The notes under the pieces are model-generated. The model did not search any database. It was given only the letters and a program-made list of their open reading frames with translations, and was not told where the DNA came from. Of a stretch of 64,000 nucleotides of DNA, positions 36,919-45,664 are shown in pieces (the first letter of the stretch is position 1; each line of letters begins with the position of its first letter). This stretch comes from JAMXLO01 sp037201625 (GTDB lineage: Bacteria > Pseudomonadota > Alphaproteobacteria > Acetobacterales > Acetobacteraceae): contig JBBCGR010000004.1 of NCBI GenBank assembly GCA_037201625.1, positions 806,001-870,000 on the forward strand. The letters are read 5' to 3'. Both the position numbers and the translations under genes were made by a program.

Positions 36919-38031
36919 TCAGCGGTACTCGCTGCGCAGGTGGTGCACCAGCGGATTGTCCCGCTCGGGATGCATGAACTGGCGGAACTGCCGGCTGGGG
37001 CGGCCCAGGTTGCGCCTGCGGTAATCGGCGGCATCGAACGACGGTGACGGATCGATGTCGCGATAGGTCCCCGCCTGGAGGAAATGCGCGAAGGGGTCGC
37101 GATTGCCGGCCACTTCCTCGGTGTGCTGCCCGACGTACCACGCCACATCGAACAGCGGCGTCGGGCTGAACGACTGGCTGCGCCGATGCGTCAGGAAGTG
37201 GGCCAGCGCCATCCGGTCCGAAGGCACGGCGTAGGTCTCCCGGTACCACAGCGGATCGAAATACGGCACCGGCCGGCGGCCTGCCGCCTCGCCTTCCAGG
37301 ATGTAGTGCACGACAGGATCGATCTTCAGGCGGGCGACCAGGGGATTGGTCTGCTGGTACCATTTCGTGTCGAAGTAGATGTTCGGCTTGCGGCCCTCAC
37401 GCCAGCCGTAGCGGCAGAAATGTTCCGCCGGGTCGAGCTGTGCCTCATGCACGTCCGCCCCGTTGATCAAATAGTAGTTGGGATCGATCAGCCCCGACGG
37501 GGCAACCAGGGTCAGGTCGGGGAACGGTTCGCGGCGCAGCCCCACCATGTCGTCGAGGTAGTGCTCGAACGGGTCTTCGGCCTTGGCCGGATCGTCGCGA
37601 TACGGATCGAGGTGCAGCACCGCCCAGAGTTCCGGCATCGGCGCGAACTGGCCCGAGGTCCGCTGCGTCAGGAAATGCGCCAGCGTCAGCGCATCCGGGG
37701 GAATGTCGTAGGCGCTGCGGTACCACGCCGGATCGAAATGCCAGACCGGACGGCGGCCTTCATGGTCGCCATGCCGCACGTAATGCAGCAGCGGATTCAT
37801 CCCGGCCGCGCGCACATCCTGGTAATGCTCGAGGTACCATTCGGGATCGAAATACCGGTTCGGCTTGCGGCGCTCGCGCCAGCCGTAGCGGTAGAAGTGC
37901 AGCAGCGGCTCCAGCTCCGCCTCGCGGACATCGGGGTACTGCACCAGATACCAGGCAGCATCGAACAGGCCCGAACCGTCCAGTTCTTCCAGTTCGGCAG
38001 GATCGTCGGGATTCTCAGGGTTGTCGCTCAC
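36919..38031 (-). CDS. Tandem W-Y (FDPxWYL) repeat protein
   Basis: Protein of 370 residues made almost entirely of about nine repeats of roughly 38 residues. The consensus is FDPxWYLxxYxDVxxAxxxPLxHYxxxGxxEGRxP. Repeats 5-8 correspond in order to repeats 1-4 (for example RYGWRERRKPN and RYGWREGRKPN), so a block of four was duplicated. There is no signal peptide or membrane helix. I know this motif only as a repeat found in or next to glycosyltransferases of surface-polysaccharide loci; its function is not established. It is the third gene of an operon with the Hint-ended solenoid protein and the TPR glycosyltransferase. The GTG start lies inside a 17-base direct repeat. Confidence 0.72.
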   Translation of the reverse strand: MSDNPENPDDPAELEELDGSGLFDAAWYLVQYPDVREAELEPLLHFYRYGWRERRKPNRYFDPEWYLEHYQDVRAAGMNPLLHYVRHGDHEGRRPVWHFDPAWYRSAYDIPPDALTLAHFLTQRTSGQFAPMPELWAVLHLDPYRDDPAKAEDPFEHYLDDMVGLRREPFPDLTLVAPSGLIDPNYYLINGADVHEAQLDPAEHFCRYGWREGRKPNIYFDTKWYQQTNPLVARLKIDPVVHYILEGEAAGRRPVPYFDPLWYRETYAVPSDRMALAHFLTHRRSQSFSPTPLFDVAWYVGQHTEEVAGNRDPFAHFLQAGTYRDIDPSPSFDAADYRRRNLGRPSRQFRQFMHPERDNPLVHHLRSEYR

Positions 38032-38062
38032 GACACGCTCAGTTGCACGACACGCTCAGTTG
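38029..38062. repeat. Tandem 17-bp duplication at a gene junction
   Basis: CACGACACGCTCAGTTG occurs twice back to back (38029-38045, 38046-38062) exactly where the TPR glycosyltransferase gene ends and the W-Y repeat gene starts. Each copy carries one candidate GTG (minus strand) and one TGA. Confidence 0.85.
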
Positions 38063-39474
38063 GCGGCGATGCCTTCGGCACCTTGGCGCAGCTCCTGGGC
38101 CAGCGCGGACACAATCTCTGCCAGCACCGGGTCCCAGGCACCCGGTGTCGTCTGCCGGAACAGCCGGGCGGTGGGATACCACGGGCTGTCGCTGCGGCCC
38201 AGCATCCATCGCCAGTCGCTCGCCTTGGGCAGCATGATCCAGACCGGCTTGGCCATCGCGCCGGCCAGATGGCCCATCGCGGTGTCGACCGTGATGACGA
38301 GATCGAGGTTGGCGATCACCGCGGCGGTCTCGCCGAAATCGCCGAGATCGGCGGACATGTCCGTCATGCCGGGGAACAGCGCCAGGGACGCCAGGTCGGC
38401 CGCCGGCATCGGCTTCTGCAGCGACACGAAGCTGGCCTGGCCGGCGGCGGCGAGGGGGGCCAGGCGGCCCAGCGGCATGGAGCGGCGCCGGTCGTTGGGA
38501 TGCGTCGGGCGGCCCGTCCACGCCAGGCCGATGCGGCACACGCCCTGCGGCAGCGTCGCGTCCAGCCGCTGGCGCCACGCGTCGACGCGGGCGGGATCGG
38601 CGAACAGGTAGGGCACCTTGGCCGGGATGGACTCCAGCGTGGTGTGCACCAGCCCGGGCACGCTGGAGAGCCGGCAATGGGCCGCGTGGCCGGGCACGTC
38701 GGTCCATCGGTGGCAATACTGCTTCACGCCGGGGATGGTGGACAGCAGCGGCCCCATCTCCGCGCTGCACCCGAGGATCAGCTCCTGGCATCGCTCGGCC
38801 ACCATCGGGATGTAGCGGGCGAACTGGATGGTGTCGCCATAGCCCTGGTCGCCCACCATGAGCAGCCGCCCGGTCGGGATGCGCATGCCGTTCCAGGCGG
38901 CGGAGGTCATCTTGGGCAGCGTGCCCTTGCCGGCCTCGGTCAGGTTGCGCCACTCGTATTCCATCCAGCCCGGTGCGAACTCGCCCATCGCCAGCAGGTT
39001 CTGACCGAGCGCCAGGTGCCCATCGGCATGCTCGGGCTTCAGGCCGAGGGCGCGCAGCAGGCAGGCGATGGCGTTGTCGCGCTGGTCCACGTCGGTGAAC
39101 ACCAGCGAGAGGTTCACCAGGTGGTCGGCATTCTGCGGATCGAGCCGGATCGCTTCCTGGCCGACACGGAGCGCGTCCTGCAGGCGGTAGACCATGCGGT
39201 AGAGCGCGCTGAGATTGGCGTACCAGCTTGCCACGCCGGGGCGGGCGGTGACGGCACGCTCCAGCAGCGCGATACCGCGCTCCGGATTTGCCGTATGGGC
39301 GGCGATCATGCCCATCAGCGCGAGCGCCGGCGCGTGCTCCGGGGTGGTGGCGAGGACGTCGTTGCAGATGCCCTCGGCTTCGCCGAAACGCCGGGCCTGT
39401 GCCGCCGCCTGGGCGCGGGCGAGGGCCTGTTCGGGCGTCTCTCCCGTCGGGGCAGGGGTGGCGGTATCGCTCAT
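38056..39474 (-). CDS. TPR-containing glycosyltransferase
   Basis: Protein of 472 residues. Residues about 15-170 are tetratricopeptide repeats (for example AQARRFGEAEGICNDVLATTPEHAPAL and NLSLVFTDVDQRDNAIACLLRALGLKPEHAD). Residues about 200-460 are a GT-B-type glycosyltransferase domain related to heptosyltransferases (GT9-like), with GDTIQFARYIPMV, RIGLAWTGRPTHPNDRRRSM and the nucleotide-sugar site VITVDTAMGHLAGAM. TPR-plus-GT proteins often modify surface or secreted proteins. It starts by ATGA overlap with the stop of the giant Hint-ended protein, so the two are translationally coupled, and that protein is the obvious candidate substrate. No signal peptide, hence cytoplasmic. Confidence 0.85.
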   Translation of the reverse strand: MSDTATPAPTGETPEQALARAQAAAQARRFGEAEGICNDVLATTPEHAPALALMGMIAAHTANPERGIALLERAVTARPGVASWYANLSALYRMVYRLQDALRVGQEAIRLDPQNADHLVNLSLVFTDVDQRDNAIACLLRALGLKPEHADGHLALGQNLLAMGEFAPGWMEYEWRNLTEAGKGTLPKMTSAAWNGMRIPTGRLLMVGDQGYGDTIQFARYIPMVAERCQELILGCSAEMGPLLSTIPGVKQYCHRWTDVPGHAAHCRLSSVPGLVHTTLESIPAKVPYLFADPARVDAWRQRLDATLPQGVCRIGLAWTGRPTHPNDRRRSMPLGRLAPLAAAGQASFVSLQKPMPAADLASLALFPGMTDMSADLGDFGETAAVIANLDLVITVDTAMGHLAGAMAKPVWIMLPKASDWRWMLGRSDSPWYPTARLFRQTTPGAWDPVLAEIVSALAQELRQGAEGIAAN

Positions 39475-42400
39475 GCAGCCCGCTTATGATGGTGTCGCAC
39501 CCCCGCGACCCAGCGCCGTGCGGCCTGGAGTGCGGGTCCGGTGACGACCAGGGGGGCGCAGCCAGCGGCCTCCCAGGCGCGGGAGGCGAAGTCCGGATAC
39601 AGCGCCACGGCGCCCTCGCCGTTGGCGAAGTTCGAGCGGTCCCCCACGTCGAGGTAGGATTCCGCCGCCAGCCCCTCGGCCAGCAGTACCGCATGCCGCG
39701 GCAGTTCCACGTGGTAGTACGTCACCTCGTCCTTCGCCACCTGCGCGATGCTGCCGCCATTGATCAGGCACTTCACCGGGATCAGCACGTCGCCGATATA
39801 CACCGCGTGGTCGGGCGACAGCCAGAGGTCCCGGCACGGCCGCCCAGGCCCGAACGCCCCCGCCGCCACCCGCACCGGCCACACCTTGTGCGGCTCCGGA
39901 TGGCGCGTGCAGTCCACCGTGCGGTGGCCCAGCCACACCACGGGCTCGGACTGCTGGCCGCCGAGCACCACCTGCACCCGCTCGCCGACCCGCAGGTCCT
40001 CGACCGCGACCTCGCCGCGCTCGGTGGCGATGCGCGTGCCGGCCAGGAAGCAGGGCGCGGTGCCGATGCCGCCGGCGCCGTCGGGGACCAGGTTCTTGCC
40101 GTTGACGAACTCGCCGAACTGCAGGGCGCCGATGGTCGCGCTGCCGCCGTCGAACAGCGTCAGCAGATGGGTCTCGCTGTCGAAGCTGACCGAGGCGATC
40201 GAGGTGCCCTGGACGATGATGTCGTCGCCGGTGATGAAGTTCTCGATGGTGGCGTTGAAGCCGGCGAGGGTGCCGATCGACAGCACGCCGGTCTTGTCGG
40301 AGAAGAACACCGACTGGGTGGGGTCGACGGTGCCGGCGTTGACCACCAGCGTGCCCTTGTTCTTGATCGACAGCACGCCGGTCTCATCGGCGCCGTTGGA
40401 GGTGATCATCGGCGTGATGAGGGTGAAGGCGCCGTTGGCGACCGAGACGGTGCCGGAGTTGAACACGCCGACGGTGTATTCGGTTGTGGTGGTCTTCAGC
40501 ACGCTGAACTGGCCGCCCGACTGCACCGTGAGGCGCTCCGGGTCGATCACGCCGCCGAACGAGTTCAGCACCCCCTGCGCGCCGATGTTCAGGTTCTTGC
40601 CGATCGTCAGTTCCGTGTCCGCACCCAGCGTCAGGACGCCCACGCCGGTGATGCCGATATTCAGATCGCCGGCGATCTTGAGGTGGCTGCCGGCGCCTTC
40701 GATGTCGACATTGCCGGTGCCGGTGGCGGTGGCACCGACATCCACATTGCCGGCGGTGACCAGGCCGCCGTCGAGGATCGACAATTCGGCGTGCGACGCA
40801 TCGCCGACCTGCAGCGTGCCGTCGAGCGTCAGGCTGCTGCCGACCCCGCTGACCGAGACGATGCCGCTGCCGCCGGCCGCCACGCCCAGATCGCCGCTGT
40901 CGGCGACGACGTCGCCACCGGCGGTGATGATGAGCGAACCGGCGCTGCGGTCGCCCACCCACAATTGGCCGGAGACATCCCACGTCGAGGTGTCGCCGGT
41001 GACGGTCACGCTGGAGCCGTCGGAGCCTGCGTCCGAGGCGATCTCGGCGCCGACGACGGATGCGACCGCTCCGGCCGCGGTGACGAGGATGCCGCCGTCG
41101 CGGATCGTCAGGTTGCCCAGCCCACCCTTGCCGACCAGCATGACGCCGGCGTTCTGCACCTGGGCGCCCGCCCCGGCGACGGTCAGGATGCCGGACGACC
41201 CCGTGCCGGCCCCGATCGTGAGGCTGGCGTCGGCGGAGGGCGTCGTGGCGTCAATCTTGAGCAGCCCGCCAGGTCCGACGGTCACGAAGCCGCTCGCCGT
41301 CATCGGCGTGGCGGCGGCGACCTTGGTGGTGCCGGTGGTGGTAATGAGGCTGCCGCCACCCGGCAGGACGATGGTGGTGCCCAGCGTCAGGTGCTCATGC
41401 GCCTCGACGGTGCCGCCGTTGCTAACCGTGAGATGGCCATCGTTGCCGCCCTGGCCGACGGTGACCGTTTCCTGGCTGAACAGATAGCCGCCGCTGGTGA
41501 CGAACACGCTGCCGGTCCCGCCCGACAGCAGGGTGTTGCCGTTGACCAGGCCGGAATTGCCGATGGAGAGGTAGCTGGCGCCGCCGGCGTCGTCGAGGAT
41601 CTGCACGGTGCCGCGGTTCTCGATCGTCAGGCTGCCGGTGCCGCCGCGCCCGACATAGGCGCCGCCGTTCGAGATGACGGATGAGCCGGCATCGGCCACC
41701 ACGAGGCTGCCGTTGCCGAGGCGGCCCAGCGCCAGCGCCGAAAGCTGGTTGCTGTTCGGCGAGCCGACGACGACGCTGGCGCCCTGGCTGACGGACATGC
41801 TGCCGTTGCTCGTCAGCCCGATGGCGAGGCCGTTGTTGCCGGTATCGAACAGGGCGCCGATGCCGTTGATGTTGACCACGCCGCTGGCTGCGTTGCTCGG
41901 TCCGCCGATGCTGCTGTTGGCCCCGCCGATGACGAAGCTGTAGCCGCTGGATTGCGGCAGGGACGTTCCCTTCACCACGCCGCCGGCGCCGATGGTCAGT
42001 TCGCCGGTGCCGCCGTAGAGCGTGCCGTTGGCGACGGTGACCGTGGCGACCGTCAGCGCGCTGGTCAGCACGGTGCCGCCATTGGTGACGGTCAGCGCGC
42101 CCGAGACGCCGTTGCCGCCGACCAGCACGCCGGATGTCGAATCGCTCGCGTCCAGCACGCCGCCCAGCGTCACGTTGGCGACGCCGTTGCCGCCGACATT
42201 GGCGGGGGCGCTGGGGCCTGCGCCGCGGCCCGAGCCGATGGTGATGCCGCCGCCGTTGGTGCCGGCGTTGTTGATGTCGAGCGTTGCCTGGTTCTGCACC
42301 AGCAGGGCGGCGGAGCCGCCGCGGCCGACCAGGAGGAAGCCGTCCACTGTGCCGTGGGTACCGTTGTCAGTCAGCGTGAGGCTGCCGTTGCCGCCGCCGT

Positions 42401-43472
42401 TGGCCAGTGCGAGGGCGTAGAGCGCATTCGCGTCCGCCGAACCGACGTCGATCGAGCCGCCCTGCTCCACCAGCAGGCTGCCGACGGCGCCGGCATTGTT
42501 GCCGATCGCGAGGGCATTGCCCTGGGTATCGAGCAGCGAACCGGCGCCGGTGACGACGGCGGAGCCCGAGGCGCCGGCTTCGGCGGCGGTGGAGCCGTTG
42601 CGGCCGATGAACAGCACGGCGTTGTTGGTCTGCTGGGCCGCGGTGAAGCGCAGCTTGCTGCCGCCGCCGATCAGCAGGGAGCCACCGCTGCCTGCGTTGT
42701 TGCCGACGACATTGAGCGTGCCGGCAGTCTCCACGAGGCCGCCATTCGTCAGCGTGAGTTCGCCGATGCCGTTGTTGCCGATCTGCAGGTTCGCGGTCGA
42801 CTCGATGGTGCCGCCGTCGACATTGACCCTGCCGCGCGCATCGAGCGGCGCACCCACGGTGAGGCCGGCGGTGGTGAAGCTGCCCTGTGCGGAGACCTTG
42901 AGCGTGGCGTTGTCCGTGGCGGCGCTGGCGACGAGGAAGCCACCGGCGTTTTCGAGGCTGGCCTTGTTGGTGACGGTGAGCGTCGCGCTGCCATTGATGA
43001 AAGAGCTGGCGCCCCCCGTGCCGAGGTTGCGCCAGAGGGTGTTCTCGTCGGTGACGATGATGTTGACGGCGGACCCGGGCGAGGTGCCGATGCCAGCGGT
43101 GAGCGCGGTGATGGTGGCACCGCCCTTCGCGATGAGGGTGCCATTGTTGGACAGCGACATCCCTGCGGCCGATGCGTCGATCGAGCCGCCGTCCACCGTC
43201 ACGGTGCCGTTGTTGCCAAAGAGCAGGCTGGTCGGTCCGAACGGGGTTGCCACGCCGGCCAGTGTCAGCGCCAGGTTCTGCAGGGTGTACGACCCGTTGC
43301 CGAACAGTTGCAGTTCGCCGGCGGTGCCGCTGCCGGTGATCGTGCCGGCATTGCTGATGGTCGCGAGGTCTGCGGCGGTCGGCGGACCGGCTGTGGGTCC
43401 GCTCAGGTCGGTCCAGTTGCTGCCAACCGACCAGTCGCCATTCACCGCGTTCCAGGAAAACGAACTCGCCAT
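39471..43472 (-). CDS. Giant beta-solenoid surface protein with C-terminal Hint domain
   Basis: Protein of 1333 residues. Residues 1 to about 1120 are glycine- and asparagine-rich imperfect repeats of the autotransporter-associated type (GSLTLTDNGTHGTVDGFLLVGRGG, NGGTVEAHEHLTLG and similar), predicted to form a long right-handed beta-solenoid. Residues about 1141-1290 are a Hint_2 (hedgehog/intein) domain that begins with the catalytic Cys in APCFLAGTRI and contains GEVAVEDLRVGERV and LWLSPDHAVYIGD. No N-terminal signal peptide and no translocator barrel are present, so export is by an unknown route. Hint domains self-cleave, which could release or attach the solenoid. The gene starts a three-gene operon with a glycosyltransferase and a repeat protein. 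The opposite strand carries long open frames that are shadows. Confidence 0.82.
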   Translation of the reverse strand: MASSFSWNAVNGDWSVGSNWTDLSGPTAGPPTAADLATISNAGTITGSGTAGELQLFGNGSYTLQNLALTLAGVATPFGPTSLLFGNNGTVTVDGGSIDASAAGMSLSNNGTLIAKGGATITALTAGIGTSPGSAVNIIVTDENTLWRNLGTGGASSFINGSATLTVTNKASLENAGGFLVASAATDNATLKVSAQGSFTTAGLTVGAPLDARGRVNVDGGTIESTANLQIGNNGIGELTLTNGGLVETAGTLNVVGNNAGSGGSLLIGGGSKLRFTAAQQTNNAVLFIGRNGSTAAEAGASGSAVVTGAGSLLDTQGNALAIGNNAGAVGSLLVEQGGSIDVGSADANALYALALANGGGNGSLTLTDNGTHGTVDGFLLVGRGGSAALLVQNQATLDINNAGTNGGGITIGSGRGAGPSAPANVGGNGVANVTLGGVLDASDSTSGVLVGGNGVSGALTVTNGGTVLTSALTVATVTVANGTLYGGTGELTIGAGGVVKGTSLPQSSGYSFVIGGANSSIGGPSNAASGVVNINGIGALFDTGNNGLAIGLTSNGSMSVSQGASVVVGSPNSNQLSALALGRLGNGSLVVADAGSSVISNGGAYVGRGGTGSLTIENRGTVQILDDAGGASYLSIGNSGLVNGNTLLSGGTGSVFVTSGGYLFSQETVTVGQGGNDGHLTVSNGGTVEAHEHLTLGTTIVLPGGGSLITTTGTTKVAAATPMTASGFVTVGPGGLLKIDATTPSADASLTIGAGTGSSGILTVAGAGAQVQNAGVMLVGKGGLGNLTIRDGGILVTAAGAVASVVGAEIASDAGSDGSSVTVTGDTSTWDVSGQLWVGDRSAGSLIITAGGDVVADSGDLGVAAGGSGIVSVSGVGSSLTLDGTLQVGDASHAELSILDGGLVTAGNVDVGATATGTGNVDIEGAGSHLKIAGDLNIGITGVGVLTLGADTELTIGKNLNIGAQGVLNSFGGVIDPERLTVQSGGQFSVLKTTTTEYTVGVFNSGTVSVANGAFTLITPMITSNGADETGVLSIKNKGTLVVNAGTVDPTQSVFFSDKTGVLSIGTLAGFNATIENFITGDDIIVQGTSIASVSFDSETHLLTLFDGGSATIGALQFGEFVNGKNLVPDGAGGIGTAPCFLAGTRIATERGEVAVEDLRVGERVQVVLGGQQSEPVVWLGHRTVDCTRHPEPHKVWPVRVAAGAFGPGRPCRDLWLSPDHAVYIGDVLIPVKCLINGGSIAQVAKDEVTYYHVELPRHAVLLAEGLAAESYLDVGDRSNFANGEGAVALYPDFASRAWEAAGCAPLVVTGPALQAARRWVAGVRHHHKRAA

Positions 43473-43562
43473 GGCATGACCTGCTTAAACAATGAGTCAG
43501 GTCAATCTTGCAGATGCATATCGAACCGGCAAGCGTCCTATCACGCTTACAATCCGTTGCAA

Positions 43563-43608
43563 TTCGCATTGCAGCGCGATGACGGAAAATGCTGCGCTGC
43601 AATGCGAA
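43563..43608. terminator. Perfect 15-bp inverted repeat upstream of the Hint operon
   Basis: TTCGCATTGCAGCGC (43563-43577) and GCGCTGCAATGCGAA (43594-43608) are exact inverted copies with a 16-base loop. It stands between the aldo/keto reductase stop (43617) and the start of the Hint protein (43472), both minus strand. It could end the upstream transcript or serve as an operator for the surface operon; there is no T-tract. Confidence 0.55.
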
Positions 43609-43616
43609 CCGAATGG

Positions 43617-44558
43617 TTAACCGGTGGTGATGCGATCGATCTCCGTAAGTTCCTCCGCGGAGAGCTTCCATTCCCCGGCCTTCACGTTCTGCTCGAGTTG
43701 GTCCGGCCGCGTGGCGCCGGCGATGACGCTGCTGACCGGGCTCTGCGCGAGCAGCCAACTGAACGCGAGTTCCAGCATCGTGTGGCCGCGCGCCTCCACG
43801 AAATCGCCCAGACGTTCGGCGATCGCCCAGTTGCGGTCAGTGAGATAGCGGTCCGCCAGGCGCTGCGTGTTGGCCAGGCGCGTGCCGTCGGGCAGCGTGG
43901 CGTTGCGCCGGTACTTGCCGGTGAGCAGGCCGCTCGCCAGCGGGAAATACGGCAGCAGGCCGAGTCCAAGCTTGCGCATCGCCGGCATCAGTTCCGCCTC
44001 GGGCTTGCGGAACACCAGCGAGTATTCGTCCTGGCAGGAGACGAAGGCGTTCAGGCCGCACGACTTCGACGTCCACTGCGCCTCGGTCACCTGCCAGGCA
44101 GGAAAGTTGGAGCAGCCAATGTAGCGCACCTTGCCCTGGTGTACCAGGTCATCCAGTGCGCGCAGCGTTTCCTCGATCGGCGTGCGCGCGTCGACCTGGT
44201 GCATCTGGTACAGGTCGATCCAGTCGGTGCGCAGGCGGCGCAGGCTGTCCTCGACCGCGCTCATGATGTAGCGGCGTGCACCGCCGATCTTCACATCCGC
44301 ATCGTCCATCGCCATGCCGAATTTGGTGGCCAGCACGATGCGCTTGCGGTCGTCGCCCAGGATCTGGCCCATGCAGGTCTCCGATCCGCCGCGCTCGCCG
44401 TAGACATCGGCGGTGTCGAACAGCGTGATGCCAAGGTCGAGCGCCTTGTGGATGACCTTCCTGGTGGCTTCCAGATCGATACGACCGCCAAAGTTGTTGC
44501 AGCCGAGGCCGATCGCCGACACGCGCAGGCCGGATGCGCCGAGATTGCGGATTTCCAA
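43617..44558 (-). CDS. Aldo/keto reductase
   Basis: NADPH-dependent (beta/alpha)8-barrel reductase of 313 residues. Catalytic Asp and Tyr are in LFDTADVYG, Lys in VLATKFG and His in LYQMHQVD. GCSNFPAWQ and SSVIAGATRPDQLEQN are the cofactor-binding loops. The start is TTG at 44558 with AAGGA eight bases upstream; longer in-frame starts would put it inside the neighbouring gene's spacer without a site. It reduces aldehydes or ketones, or sugar derivatives; the substrate is unknown. It follows the glutathionyl-hydroquinone reductase gene by 37 bases and may share its transcript. Confidence 0.88.
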   Translation of the reverse strand: MEIRNLGASGLRVSAIGLGCNNFGGRIDLEATRKVIHKALDLGITLFDTADVYGERGGSETCMGQILGDDRKRIVLATKFGMAMDDADVKIGGARRYIMSAVEDSLRRLRTDWIDLYQMHQVDARTPIEETLRALDDLVHQGKVRYIGCSNFPAWQVTEAQWTSKSCGLNAFVSCQDEYSLVFRKPEAELMPAMRKLGLGLLPYFPLASGLLTGKYRRNATLPDGTRLANTQRLADRYLTDRNWAIAERLGDFVEARGHTMLELAFSWLLAQSPVSSVIAGATRPDQLEQNVKAGEWKLSAEELTEIDRITTG

Positions 44559-44595
44559 CGGGGACGTCCTTGTTTCAGAAGGTGGGAAGCGTGGC

Positions 44596-45609
44596 TCAGA
44601 AGGTGAGCAGCCGGGCGACATCCTTGCCACGTTCGGCGGGCACGTCAAAGTCGAGCAGCGGTCCCGCCGGGACGATGCCGGTCGGGTTGATGCGCCGGTG
44701 GCTCTGGTAATAGTGCCGTTTGATGTGGGTCATGTTCACGGTCGCGGCGACTCCGGGCACCTGGTAGATGTCTCGCGTGTAGGCCCACAGATGCCGATAG
44801 TCGGTCACCCGGCGGATGTTGCACTTGAAGTGGCCATGATAGACCGAATCGAAACGGACCAGCGTTGTGAACAGCCTGATGTCCGCCTCGGTCAGCGTGT
44901 CGTCGCACAGGAAGCGTGACTGCGACAGGTGCTCCTCCAGCCAGTCCAGCGTCTCGAAGATCGGCGCCACCGCCTCGTCGTACGCCGCCTGGGTCGTGGC
45001 GAAGCCTGCCTTGTAGACACCGTTGTTGACGGTATCGTAGATACGCGCATTCAGCGCATCGATCTCCTCGCGCAGATCACGCGGGTAGTAGTCGCCCGGT
45101 CGCGCGCCGATCGCATCGAACGCGCCGTTGAACATGCGGATGATCTCGGACGATTCGTTGTTCACGATCGTCTGGGTGTGCTGGTCCCACAGCACCGGCA
45201 CGGTGGCGCGGCCGGTGTAGCGCGCATCGGCGCGCGTGTAGATCTCGTGCAGGTAGCGGCTGTTGAACAACGGATCCGGAATGACGCCCTCGCCGGCCGA
45301 GAACGTCCAGCCCTGCTCGGCCATCAGCCAGTGCGTGATGGACACCGGGATAAGCTGCTCCAGTCCCTTCAGCGCGCGCATGATCAGCGTGCGGTGCGCC
45401 CAGGGGCAGGCGAGCGACACATAGAGATGGTAGCGCCCCGCCGCGGCCGAGAAGCCGTCGCTACCGGTCGGACCAGGCCGACCGTCCGAGGTCACCCAGT
45501 TGCGGAACGCGGTCGGCAGGCGCTCAAAGCGGCCGGGCGCGCGGGCAGGATCCGCCTTGGTCGGTTCAGGCTCCTGTTCCTGCCACACGCCATCGATCAG
45601 CACGCCCAT
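44596..45609 (-). CDS. Glutathionyl-hydroquinone reductase (GST xi/omega-like)
   Basis: Protein of 337 residues of the YqjG/PcpF-type glutathione S-transferase family. The catalytic cysteine is in SLACPWAHRT. VPVLWDQHTQTIVNNESSEIIRM (glutathione-binding strand and ESSEI motif) and the C-terminal helical region with RFDSVYHGHFKCN are diagnostic. It reduces glutathionyl-hydroquinones with a second glutathione, detoxifying quinones in the cytoplasm. Length is normal. The gene lies between DUF1194 and the aldo/keto reductase; the reductase pair suggests quinone or carbonyl stress handling. Confidence 0.92.
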   Translation of the reverse strand: MGVLIDGVWQEQEPEPTKADPARAPGRFERLPTAFRNWVTSDGRPGPTGSDGFSAAAGRYHLYVSLACPWAHRTLIMRALKGLEQLIPVSITHWLMAEQGWTFSAGEGVIPDPLFNSRYLHEIYTRADARYTGRATVPVLWDQHTQTIVNNESSEIIRMFNGAFDAIGARPGDYYPRDLREEIDALNARIYDTVNNGVYKAGFATTQAAYDEAVAPIFETLDWLEEHLSQSRFLCDDTLTEADIRLFTTLVRFDSVYHGHFKCNIRRVTDYRHLWAYTRDIYQVPGVAATVNMTHIKRHYYQSHRRINPTGIVPAGPLLDFDVPAERGKDVARLLTF

Positions 45610-45664
45610 TGTGATTCCCCGTCCTCCCCGACAGACGTCATGCCAGCGTTGGCGACCCCCGCGG

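Noticed and set aside
37084..39489. 801-codon open frame on the plus strand over the repeat-protein and glycosyltransferase genes
   Set aside because: It is an antisense shadow in GC-rich DNA, rich in His, Arg and Gln, without recognisable domains. The minus-strand genes are well supported.
39288..41684. Long plus-strand open frames opposite the Hint protein (with others at 39748-41487 and 41952-44606)
   Set aside because: Composition bias only (Ala, Asp, Gly, Arg or Pro, Ser, Val); the minus strand carries a clear solenoid-Hint protein.
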